Positions 45,504 to 54,547 of a stretch of 64,000 nucleotides of DNA are shown here, in pieces. Origin of the DNA: Gelidibacter japonicus (GTDB taxonomy: Bacteria; Bacteroidota; Bacteroidia; Flavobacteriales; Flavobacteriaceae); the NCBI RefSeq assembly GCF_010725055.1, contig NZ_BJKB01000016.1:52761-116760 (forward strand), given 5' to 3'. The translations under genes and the position numbers were made by a program. The number at the start of each line of letters is the position of its first letter. The stretch's first letter is position 1. Below the pieces are notes generated by a model. That model was not told the origin of the DNA. It searched no databases and saw only the letters and a program-made list of their open reading frames with translations.

Positions 45504-45772
45504 AATTGTCCTTTACGTAGATCTTATTGAATTTATGTTTCATTTCGATATTTCCAAGCATGACTATTTCGGCACCATGAGGAAGTATGGTCTTTGCCGA
45601 TAGCAAGGTCATGACTTCAGAATTTTCCTTTATGGCAATGACAGATAATCCCGTTTTAGCGCCAATATCAGATTCTGCGAGTGATTTGCCCTCTAATGAT
45701 TTTGGTATTGGGATGATAAACAGGGTAAAACCTTATCCGGCCATTCTAAGGAACGGTTAATTCTTGGTCTAA
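45504..45772 (-). pseudogene. Duplicated 3' end of the potassium-channel gene
   Basis: About 230 bp are closely similar to 52501-52738, and weaker similarity runs on to 45772/52768 with a small insertion near 45740. In frame it encodes the TrkA_C tail of the channel at 52496-54205, ending KDN then a stop. No start or upstream domain is present. Both copies have the same orientation and flank a 7-kb block. Confidence 0.85.
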
Positions 45773-45859
45773 GCAAATTGATATTACATCTTCATAAATT
45801 TAATCAGGATAGCAAAAGTTTACCAGGTGCAGCAGAATTGATTAAGATTCAATTCATAT

Positions 45860-46549
45860 CTAGTGTGTTGAAAAGTTCCAAACTTGCCCTATTGTTCTTC
45901 CTTCTTTGTTATCTTTTACAATGACTTTCCAATAATAGGTTTTATTTGGGGCTAATAGCACCTCAAACGTTTGTACAACTTGGTTTTCAGAAACCAAGGT
46001 GGTTGGTGGATTGTTTTCATCAAAATAAATATCGTAGGTCAATGGATCGTCATCAACATCACTCCCCAACCATTCTAATGTCGCAGTGGTAACTTCAATA
46101 GAGGCGCTTAATTCGGGTTTTATTAACTGTGGCGCATATGGTAAATAATTAGTTGCGCCATCTCCTTCGGTGTATAAGCTAAATACCTTTGAAAAACCGC
46201 TCGACTCATTTTTGCTATCAATAGCTTCGACGCGCCAATAGTAAGCGACTCCTCTTTCCAATGTAAAAGTCATCGTGGTACCAGAAACGGTTGCTGTCTT
46301 AGAAATTGAAGTAAATTGATTGTCTTTAGAGATTTCTATCTTATAGGTGATAGCATCGCCATTGCCATCTGATGATGCTTCCCATTTAAACTCCAGTATG
46401 TTGTTTACACATAACAAAGTATTGCTTGGGGAAGATAGGGTAGGAATTGTTGGCGCAATATTCTTTGGTAAATCAGGATCCGAATCGCCACCAGTACTAC
46501 AACCTAAAAATATGGTACAAAATAAAATTGAGAACGCTATTTTTTTCAT
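45860..46549 (-). CDS. Lipoprotein with two FnIII-like domains
   Basis: A protein of 229 residues with a lipobox (FLGC, Cys17). Two repeats of a fibronectin type III-like fold share the hallmarks LEFKWEASSDGNGDAITYKI ... YYWRVEAIDSKNE and LEWLGSDVDDDPLTYDIYFD ... YYWKVIVKDNKEG. Its start codon follows the stop of the 1303-residue gene by one base, so translation is coupled. It is likely the anchored partner of that surface protein. Function unknown. Confidence 0.8.
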   Translation of the reverse strand: MKKIAFSILFCTIFLGCSTGGDSDPDLPKNIAPTIPTLSSPSNTLLCVNNILEFKWEASSDGNGDAITYKIEISKDNQFTSISKTATVSGTTMTFTLERGVAYYWRVEAIDSKNESSGFSKVFSLYTEGDGATNYLPYAPQLIKPELSASIEVTTATLEWLGSDVDDDPLTYDIYFDENNPPTTLVSENQVVQTFEVLLAPNKTYYWKVIVKDNKEGRTIGQVWNFSTH

Positions 46550-46550
46550 A

Positions 46551-49500
46551 TTAATTTTTAATGATTTTAATGGTTACTGGTTCTTTTAAATTCGCTTTAA
46601 TGAAATACACCCCGTCAGGTAGATGATTGATGTCAAGCCTAATCTTACCATTGGATACTTTATACATAGAAGACGAAATTAATTGCGACTGGACCGTATA
46701 AATGTCCAATTGTACGTCATGATTCAAAACAGGTAATGTCAATTCGAAACCTCCAGAGGTTGGGTTTGGATAGGCGTACAGGCGATAGGCACCGTCCATT
46801 ATTTTAGACAATTCGCCCTCACAATTTTTACTGGTTTTTACTTGGATCAAATCACCAATAGCAGCTTCTACCTCAATAGATTTCGAAGCTGTTGTCAAAA
46901 CAACTTGACCATTTCTTGATACCGTGTATGGCGCAGATCCTTTATCTATGGCAATGGAAAGTTGACCCGGCTTTGTCGAAGAGGTTTTGCCTAAAATGGT
47001 AGAACTTTCGGGCAGTAATACTGAGAAGCATTGCTCAAAGTGCTCTGTAGGAATTGAGATGCACAAAGTGTAGCTTCCAGGAGGCAGGTTATCTATTGTT
47101 ACATCTGACGAAAACAGGTATTCCACACCATTGAGATGAGCACTATAGTCATGAGTTTCATTTGCGGAGATGATAATTTGGGCATTATTACTCTCGGGAC
47201 AAGTTTCGCCAATGATTTGAATAGTAAAATTATCAGCAGGAATTGCAATGCAGCCATTGGCATTAACCTTAGTGTTTTGAGAAGTATTTGGACATTGGTC
47301 TAAATTATTCATGACCCCATCATTGTCATCATCTTTTTGACTTTCAGAACAGCCATTTTGATCTACAGTTTCTCCTTCTGGTGTTTCAGGGCAACTGTCG
47401 TTAGCATTAACAACACCGTCATTGTCATCATCAAGTTGGTCATTGGAGCATCCATCGGAATTAACAGATTCACCCGATGGGGTATTTGGGCACTGATCTA
47501 TATTGTTTGTAATGCCATCATTATCATCATCCAATTGACTTGCTGAACAGCCCGCTGAATTAACAGCTTCGCCTTCCGGTGTATCAGGGCAAGTATCGTT
47601 ATTGTTGATGACTCCATCTTGGTCATCATCTGCAATTTGGGCTTCGGAACAGCCATCTTGGTTTACACTTTCGCCCATTGGTGTATTAGGACAGTGATCG
47701 AGGTTGTTCATAACACCATCGCTGTCATCGTCAGTTTCGCTTTCGGAGCAGCCTATTGAAAGTTCTTCTTTATTGTTGCAGCCTGTATCATTTCCGCCTA
47801 TATATAACCGTCCATTCTTTATTAAATGAGCGCAGACAGAATAAATACTGCAATTACTCAATAAAGGACTTTTCTGAATGGTAATGCTTTCTTCTACCGA
47901 TGTGATATTATTTAAAGCATTAATATTGTTCAATAGCGGATTGGTAATGATGGATAAATCATTTAATGCAGAGGATACCTTTTCCAAACCGTTAAAATTT
48001 AATAGATTGAGAGAGTGTGTCACAGATAAACGGTTGGTGATGCTTTCTAAATTGTTGAAATCTGAAAAATCACTCAATCCTATATTACTAATATCGAGTT
48101 CAGCAACAGACTTCAAATTGTTAAATCCTGATAGATCCGTTAATAGGGGATGGCCTGTAAATTTTAAAATGCCATCAATTGCAGTCATACTATTAAATCC
48201 AGTAATGGATTCCAGAGCATTATTGCTATAAAAACCTAAACCTATGCCGAAATTAGCACCCAACCTCATTGATTTTAGACTGTTAAAACCGCTGATTGTT
48301 TTGAGTTTTATGTTTCCTGCAATTTGGGACCAATTTTCAATGCTCTCTAATTTTTTAAACCCGTCTAAAATTGTTAATTCTCCATTGTAATTTATAGTTA
48401 TCGGACCATGGATAGATATAAGATTATTGTATCCATTCAATTCTTTTATACCGTTGGCGTTTAATTTGAAATCGCCACAAGTATTTAAATTGTTGAACCC
48501 ATTTAAATATTCAAGATTGGTATTATTTTCGATGGTAAAAGGACCTCCCACGTTTTCAAGATTGTTAAAACCTGTCAAGTTTTTTAGCCCACTGTCATCA
48601 ATGGTAAACGCCCCAGTGGCCTTAAGTTTATTAAATCCTGATATATCCGTCATATTAGAATTCCAAATATAAAAGCTGCTGGTCATGGATTCCAGCGCAT
48701 GAAAGGCATTGACATCAGCGGTTCCTGTATTACTCGTGATCATTAAATAGCCATCGATGGATTTTAAATGGTTAAATCCACTAAAATCTTCAATGGCATT
48801 AGTGCTGAATTTTACGTGACCTCCTATAATCTCTAACGAGTTAAATCCTGATAGTTCACTTAAAGTCCGGTTATTATCCATGGTTAGTCCAGTGCTTATT
48901 TGATGCAGCACATTGAACCCAGTGATTTTCGCTAAAACACCGTTGTTTTCAATTGAAAGATCTCCTGTTACCATATCCAAAGCATTAAAACCGTCTATGG
49001 ATGCTAACTTATTATTATGTGAGAAATTTATATTATTAACAGTCTTTAGAACATTGAATCCGTCAATGGTTAGTAATGAACTCTGTTTGATAGTTAAGTT
49101 ATCCTTTATGGTTTGTAGATTCTCAAACTGGCTTATGCTAGTTAAGTTAGGATTATCAATAAAATATAAGGCTCCTATAGTATTAAGATGGTCAAAGCCA
49201 CTGATTGTAATGAGTTGGCTATTTCCATGTGCAGAGAACCAGCTTTCAACAGATTTTAGCTGTTCAAAACCATTGATGCTTGTTAAAGCCCGGTTTTCAT
49301 AGAAAGACAAAACATTCCCTATGGTCTCCAATTTTTGAAATCCAAAGACGCTGTTGATACCATTTCCTCTAAACTCCAAGGAGCCTCCAATAGTGTTTAA
49401 TTCGGCAAAGCCACCAATCGTTGAAGGATCGTTATACGAGAACTTAATATCTCCCGAAACAGTTTGCAAAGCATCCATAGCATTTAAGGACATGAGCTTG

Positions 49501-50462
49501 TGGCTCCTGATAATACTGATGTTCCCTATAATGGTTGTTAAATTACCAAATCCGTTAACTGAGGCTAAATTTTCATTTTCATTTATCGTAAGGGTCCCGG
49601 ATATGGATGTTAAAAGGTCAAAACCCTGAACATCCAATAAGGCATAATTCCCTGATATTGAAAGTCCACCTTTAATAGTCAATAGATTTTCAAAGCCTGT
49701 GATATGTTCACTTCTATTGTTGTAGAAATTAAGGCCTCCACCAATTGCTGTTAATGCTGGAAGCCCTTCAATAGATGCGACACTATTGGACGTGAAGTTC
49801 AAGCTGCCATGTACTGTTTTTAAAGCGACGAGCCCTTTTAAAGCTGTCAGATCGCCATTGTTGCTTATGTTGAAATTTGCGCCTATTTCGATCAATTTAT
49901 TAAAGCCACTGATGGGTTGCATTTTTATATTATTTCGAAAGTTGAAATCTGCAGAGATAGATTCTATATTGTTAAAGCCTTCAAAATTAATAAGCTCGTA
50001 ATTTTGGGATAGGGTAAAGTTGTTGCCTATAAATGTAAGATTATTGAAACCGTTAATAGACGTACACCTATTATAGTCAAACTCTATGGAGCCTCCAACA
50101 GATGTCAATTCCGTAAACCCGTTAATGGAAACAAGATTATTATGTGTGAATCTTAGGTCGCCTTCGATTTCTTTCAATGTTGCTAAACCTGCTAAATCTG
50201 TAGTTTCTTTTAGAGAATTAAGGGTCAGAGTACCTTTTATTGTCGTAATGTTCGATAAACCATTTAAATTTTCTACGTCATAATAGCTGTTGCTGCTACT
50301 ACTGTTGATGGTGATGTTACCATCAATTTCCTTGCAATTAGGATATTTTATTTTAATTGAATCAACTTGATGTTGTTTATAAAGATTCAAATTCCCTGTT
50401 GGGCATTGCGAAAACACAACATTGACCATTAAAATAAGAAAAGCGGTGTAGTAGTTTTTCAT
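46551..50462 (-). CDS. Large surface protein: leucine-rich repeats, TSP type 3 repeats, T9SS sorting domain
   Basis: A protein of 1303 residues. Signal peptide MKNYYTAFLILMVNVVFSQ. Residues 50-890 hold roughly 36 repeats of about 23 residues of the form LxGFNxLxxIxGxLxIxxNxxL (Receptor-L/LRR type). Residues 900-1074 are five thrombospondin type 3 repeats of about 34 residues (DDDNDGVxNNxDxCPxTPxGExVNxxGCS), which bind calcium. A further beta domain follows, and the last 80 residues are a T9SS type A domain (AYPNPTSGGFELTLPV ... DGVYFIKANLKEP). It is secreted by the type IX system to the surface and is an adhesin or binding-protein candidate. Confidence 0.9.
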   Translation of the reverse strand: MKNYYTAFLILMVNVVFSQCPTGNLNLYKQHQVDSIKIKYPNCKEIDGNITINSSSSNSYYDVENLNGLSNITTIKGTLTLNSLKETTDLAGLATLKEIEGDLRFTHNNLVSINGFTELTSVGGSIEFDYNRCTSINGFNNLTFIGNNFTLSQNYELINFEGFNNIESISADFNFRNNIKMQPISGFNKLIEIGANFNISNNGDLTALKGLVALKTVHGSLNFTSNSVASIEGLPALTAIGGGLNFYNNRSEHITGFENLLTIKGGLSISGNYALLDVQGFDLLTSISGTLTINENENLASVNGFGNLTTIIGNISIIRSHKLMSLNAMDALQTVSGDIKFSYNDPSTIGGFAELNTIGGSLEFRGNGINSVFGFQKLETIGNVLSFYENRALTSINGFEQLKSVESWFSAHGNSQLITISGFDHLNTIGALYFIDNPNLTSISQFENLQTIKDNLTIKQSSLLTIDGFNVLKTVNNINFSHNNKLASIDGFNALDMVTGDLSIENNGVLAKITGFNVLHQISTGLTMDNNRTLSELSGFNSLEIIGGHVKFSTNAIEDFSGFNHLKSIDGYLMITSNTGTADVNAFHALESMTSSFYIWNSNMTDISGFNKLKATGAFTIDDSGLKNLTGFNNLENVGGPFTIENNTNLEYLNGFNNLNTCGDFKLNANGIKELNGYNNLISIHGPITINYNGELTILDGFKKLESIENWSQIAGNIKLKTISGFNSLKSMRLGANFGIGLGFYSNNALESITGFNSMTAIDGILKFTGHPLLTDLSGFNNLKSVAELDISNIGLSDFSDFNNLESITNRLSVTHSLNLLNFNGLEKVSSALNDLSIITNPLLNNINALNNITSVEESITIQKSPLLSNCSIYSVCAHLIKNGRLYIGGNDTGCNNKEELSIGCSESETDDDSDGVMNNLDHCPNTPMGESVNQDGCSEAQIADDDQDGVINNNDTCPDTPEGEAVNSAGCSASQLDDDNDGITNNIDQCPNTPSGESVNSDGCSNDQLDDDNDGVVNANDSCPETPEGETVDQNGCSESQKDDDNDGVMNNLDQCPNTSQNTKVNANGCIAIPADNFTIQIIGETCPESNNAQIIISANETHDYSAHLNGVEYLFSSDVTIDNLPPGSYTLCISIPTEHFEQCFSVLLPESSTILGKTSSTKPGQLSIAIDKGSAPYTVSRNGQVVLTTASKSIEVEAAIGDLIQVKTSKNCEGELSKIMDGAYRLYAYPNPTSGGFELTLPVLNHDVQLDIYTVQSQLISSSMYKVSNGKIRLDINHLPDGVYFIKANLKEPVTIKIIKN
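47240..47760 (-). repeat. Five tandem TSP3 coding repeats (about 102 bp each)
   Basis: Repeated DDDxDGVxNNxDxCPxTPxGE units inside the large surface-protein gene. Nucleotide similarity between units is high enough for recombination, so copy number may vary between strains. Confidence 0.75.
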
Positions 50463-50512
50463 TCTCTATTGGGTTTAATGAGGAACATAAGTAAGAAGGG
50501 TTTTGATTGCAT

Positions 50513-51724
50513 TTAATTGAATATGGTAGTAAACGATTCTCCCATCCGCCCATCTTGTGTTCGGAAGGAGATGGTTTTCTCGGTTGGTAAACGGCCAAAA
50601 TGACTTGGAAAAAAATAGCGATAATCGAGAATTAATGAAATTTCAGTTTTGCTGCTATTTAAAGTATAATCGTAATTGCCGGATTTCTTTACTATAAAAA
50701 TAGAGCCGTTGGATGGGATGGTGATTATTTCAGTTAAATTCTCTCCAGTGATGACCAATACATCGTTCCATGAATAGGATGTTTGATTTAGGGATACGAA
50801 CTTTGGAGCATTTTCTGCTAAGATGTCTATTACGATGTCAGATAGAACATCAGAATGATCCGTTCGAAACCCAATTCTATAGTTTTTATGGGTGGGAATA
50901 TTTTCGGGAATTTTGGTATAAAAATTAAAGACGGTAATATGCGCATTTTGTTCATAACTTGAGCTATCGGTCATTGGTAAGCTGTACTTATTAGTTCCGT
51001 CAAATAAATAGAGCTCTGCACCTGGAAGGTTCGGATCTAAAAAATTACCTGTAATAAATAAACTGGCTCGCGTAAATAAAAGTATCGGTCGTGATGACAT
51101 ATTGGAAATGGTTGGAGCATTAACCATAACGTCATAGACGCTGATATCTCCATTTTCGGCAGTCACGGTATACTTTACTGGCGTTTCAAAATTTTGAGGT
51201 ATCGAAGGGTCTGGAGAAATGGTAGCGTGTTCTGATATCGTAATTATTGGGCTCAATGCAGTTCTATCAAAAGAACCAGAATTGAATGTTATGGATAGGT
51301 CATCGTGATTGATATTTGCTTCAATAGTCTCATTATTGATAACTGTTGAAAATGTCAGTATTTTGCTCTCCACGCCAATAGGCCTATTGTATATGATAAT
51401 TTTATACATGCTGGACTCTCCATTCTCAGCAATGACCTGGTATACTACCTCATTATTAAAATCTTGACTTTCGTTTTCCGATGGAGACAGGGTCGCTTTG
51501 TTTGAATATTGAACGATTGGTTTTAATGAAGAGAGTTCTGCGCCCACAAGATCAAAGGATATGGTTTTCTCCATTTGGTCTATAGTTCCATTAACAATTT
51601 CGCCATTTATAGAAAGTGCAAATGACGTGATGGAGTTCTCAGAACTTAATACGATAGGTTCATTATCTTTTGAACAAGAAACCAATATTAAACAGGTGTA
51701 GATAAGGGCCAAATAGTTTTTCAT
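50513..51724 (-). CDS. Lipoprotein with DUF5018-like repeats and an IPT/TIG-like region
   Basis: A protein of 403 residues with a lipobox (LILVSC, Cys17). Two 90-residue repeats with ITSFALSINGEIVNGTIDQ, SSLKPIVQYSNKATLSPSEN, QDFNNEVVYQVIAENGESSM and the parallel set ending PVKYTVTAENGDISVYDVMV resemble DUF5018. The rest has TIG-like strands (FVSLNQTSYSWNDVLVITGE). It is encoded 50 bp upstream of the LRR/TSP3 gene on the same strand and probably begins that operon. No promoter stands out in the 770-bp gap above it. Confidence 0.8.
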   Translation of the reverse strand: MKNYLALIYTCLILVSCSKDNEPIVLSSENSITSFALSINGEIVNGTIDQMEKTISFDLVGAELSSLKPIVQYSNKATLSPSENESQDFNNEVVYQVIAENGESSMYKIIIYNRPIGVESKILTFSTVINNETIEANINHDDLSITFNSGSFDRTALSPIITISEHATISPDPSIPQNFETPVKYTVTAENGDISVYDVMVNAPTISNMSSRPILLFTRASLFITGNFLDPNLPGAELYLFDGTNKYSLPMTDSSSYEQNAHITVFNFYTKIPENIPTHKNYRIGFRTDHSDVLSDIVIDILAENAPKFVSLNQTSYSWNDVLVITGENLTEIITIPSNGSIFIVKKSGNYDYTLNSSKTEISLILDYRYFFPSHFGRLPTEKTISFRTQDGRMGESFTTIFN

Positions 51725-52495
51725 TATACTTTTATTTTTAGAATTATTTTAATGTATCGCTCCCTCCATATTTCAGTATTCAATTCTTGCAAAAAAGGGA
51801 GAATTGGTAAATGAAAATCTTTGCTCAGCACCTTTTGATTGCTTTGTTGTAGCACTAATTGACTTATCCAACTATTGTCATGGCTGGAAAAGATCTATTC
51901 TACTGTTGATTTATGGATTCTTATTTAAAACATGATTGTACTTAGGAGGGAGGGTGCTAATATAGTTAAAATACTGAATAGTCTGGATTTTTTATAATAA
52001 ATCAAAATGATATTCCCTGCGATGCATATTTTATAGTAGCATCCATCAGCCATGGCACAATTATAAGGTTAGGGAGTGTACTACATGGTGTTATTTTTTA
52101 ATAATTTTTATGCCCCATTGCCTTTCCTTAATAGCAGTTTTAAAATAACATGATTCTATTGATTAAAGGCATCTAAAAAAGTGCTAAAATTAGAGTGAGA
52201 GTTTAGTTTTGTTAGTTGCTGCTTTTTCATGGATGTTCAAAATCTGACATCTTGAAGGATAAAGGGAGCTGATTTCAAATTAAAAATGATGTTATTTAAA
52301 TCTCTTCTATTTTGACACATAATCTTAGTTATTTAGATTCAATCTCAACGACAAATTGTGGCAACACAATTATTATGAACATATGATTCGAAATGAATAA
52401 CCGTACCACATTATCAACAATCCCGCAAAATGGTGAGATGATAAATTTCACACATTATAATCAGGGGTTTTTACAAATCGCCCATACGGTAGCGA
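51725..52495. other. 770-bp gap without recognised features
   Basis: AT-rich sequence between the surface-protein operon and the channel gene. No coding frame, tRNA, strong palindrome or repeat seen. It presumably holds the operon promoter. Confidence 0.4.
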
Positions 52496-54205
52496 TCATA
52501 AATTGTCCTTTACGTAGATCTTATTGAATTTATGTTTCATTTCGATGTTTCCAAGCATGACTATTTCGGCACCATGAGGAAGTATGGTCTGTGACGATAG
52601 CAAGGTCATGACTTCAGAGTTTTCTTTTATGGCAATGACCGATAATCCTGTTTTAGCGCCAATATTGGATTCTGCAAGTGACTTACCTTCTAATGATTTT
52701 GGTATTGGGATGATAAACAAGGTGAAACCCTCCCCAAGAACGGTTAGTTCCTGGCCTTTAGAAATCGACAAAACGGCTTCTGAGCCTAAAGTAGAGTAGC
52801 TCAAAACAAAATTAGCACCTGCTTTTTGAATAATATCAACATTTCGAGCTTCGGAAATACGGCTCACTATCCTAACATCCTTGTTCAATTGACGACAATA
52901 GGAGGCAAGATAAATGTTCATGGTGTCGTCATGGGTAGACAGTAATACAGAAGGAGCTTCAAGAATTCCTGCCTTTTTTAGCAATTGATAATCGGAGGCA
53001 TCACCGGAATATACCTTATTGCAATATGGTTTTACTTTTTTGCAGACCTCGGGATCTTTGTCCACGACATTGACTAATACGCCATTTTTATGAAGAGATT
53101 TTGCGGCCGCCAATCCTACTCTTCCCGCACCAATTAGCAATACGGGATGCGGGTTTACGGTGTAATCATGGAAGAGTTCATCAATGTTTTTGAGTTGTTC
53201 TTTGTGTCCTATGATGACTAAAATGCTTTCCTGTGTAAGTGTTTCGCTACCGGTTATAGGTTGCAATCGGCCTCGCTCCCAAATGCCTACAATACTAACC
53301 CCGAATCTTTGTCTTAAATCCGTTTCCCGGATACGTTTTGACACCAAAGGGGTGTTGTAGATTGGTAGTTCTGCGATCAATAGATCTTCATATTGACCTA
53401 TGGCATGAGACTCGGCATGTTGCGTGTTTACCCTATTGGCCAATTGTTCGCCCAGCCATTTCTTTACGGGCAACACATGATCTGCGCCGCTAAGTTGCTG
53501 CACATCTACCGATTCAATGAGAGTGGCTATGGCAACAATCGGAACGGCTGCTGAAATTTCTCGAATGGTAAGTATGATTTTGGTATTTAAAAAGTCATCT
53601 CTATTGATCAAAACCAGTTTTGCATCCTTAATATTGGCCAGGATAAAAGTTTTCTGGTCATCCAATTCTCCAAGCAATACAGGAACATTGTCATCATGAT
53701 GTTTGATCGCCTTTTCAATATCGTTTTCAATGATATAATAAGGAGTATTCTCCTGCTCCAATCGCTCAGCCATATCTCTTGCTATAACATCATAAGAACA
53801 TATTAAGATGTGATTTTTTGTTCCAGTAGGCACCTGACGAGGCACCTTGTTTTTCTTTTTCGACTCCAAAAGTGGGATATAAAAGTGCCTGATAAAGGCA
53901 AAAGGCAATACAATCATTAACATGAAAATACCGGAAAGCAATACGACAATACTGAAAAAGCGACCGAGATCGGATGCAAATGTGATATCTCCAAAACCAA
54001 GGGTGCTCATAACCGTGAGGGTCCAATAGAAACCTGTAACCCAAGAGTGATCTTGGCCTTCTGACGCCATTATAAAATGAAAAAGAACAGAATAAATGAT
54101 AATGACAATTGCCAAGAGGGCTAAATATTTAAGCAAGACCCTGGAGTTTCTCTTGAAGTCTTTGTCTCTCATATAATAGGCTAACTGACTACCGATAAAT
54201 TTCAT
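52496..54205 (-). CDS. TrkA-type potassium channel (Ion_trans_2, TrkA_N, TrkA_C)
   Basis: A protein of 569 residues. A transmembrane pair surrounds the selectivity filter TLGFGD (about 70). It is followed by two NAD-binding TrkA_N Rossmann units (ILICSYDVIARDMAERLEQE; PVLLIGAGRVGLAAAKSLHK) each with a TrkA_C regulatory segment. This two-RCK architecture is typical of bacterial K+ channels and transporters gated by NAD(H) or other ligands. It is cytoplasmic-membrane located. The last third of the gene has a truncated twin at 45504-45772. Confidence 0.92.
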   Translation of the reverse strand: MKFIGSQLAYYMRDKDFKRNSRVLLKYLALLAIVIIIYSVLFHFIMASEGQDHSWVTGFYWTLTVMSTLGFGDITFASDLGRFFSIVVLLSGIFMLMIVLPFAFIRHFYIPLLESKKKNKVPRQVPTGTKNHILICSYDVIARDMAERLEQENTPYYIIENDIEKAIKHHDDNVPVLLGELDDQKTFILANIKDAKLVLINRDDFLNTKIILTIREISAAVPIVAIATLIESVDVQQLSGADHVLPVKKWLGEQLANRVNTQHAESHAIGQYEDLLIAELPIYNTPLVSKRIRETDLRQRFGVSIVGIWERGRLQPITGSETLTQESILVIIGHKEQLKNIDELFHDYTVNPHPVLLIGAGRVGLAAAKSLHKNGVLVNVVDKDPEVCKKVKPYCNKVYSGDASDYQLLKKAGILEAPSVLLSTHDDTMNIYLASYCRQLNKDVRIVSRISEARNVDIIQKAGANFVLSYSTLGSEAVLSISKGQELTVLGEGFTLFIIPIPKSLEGKSLAESNIGAKTGLSVIAIKENSEVMTLLSSQTILPHGAEIVMLGNIEMKHKFNKIYVKDNL

Positions 54206-54547
54206 ATTCTGTTTGTTTTATAATGGCTGCAATTTGGTCAATTCATCCCTTAATCTATGCAATTTAATTCATGTTTTGCTGTTTGATTAAGAAGTTTTTC
54301 AAATATAATATTCTAAAGGTCCAAGAGAGTATCTTTTCAAGAAAAAAGAAGGTCACTCGTTTAAGCAATCCAACGATATATAATCAAAACGAAGTGCAAA
54401 GCTTCGATTGGAGTTATTGCAAGATTATTTTAATTTTTGAAATCTGAAAATATTTATAAAATAGAGCCGCGATTATAAAAAGTGACTGTATTTTTACTCA
54501 TGACGCATTATTCGTAAGCAACCAGTACATTTAAATAGAACTTCATT
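54206..54547. other. Gap between divergent channel and fucosidase genes
   Basis: 340 bp of AT-rich sequence with the two promoters presumably facing away. No feature could be recognised. Confidence 0.3.

Noticed and set aside
47337..50283. Many plus-strand open frames opposite the LRR/TSP3 gene
   Set aside because: Repeats in the real gene create long shadow frames on the other strand; all show the same periodic pattern.
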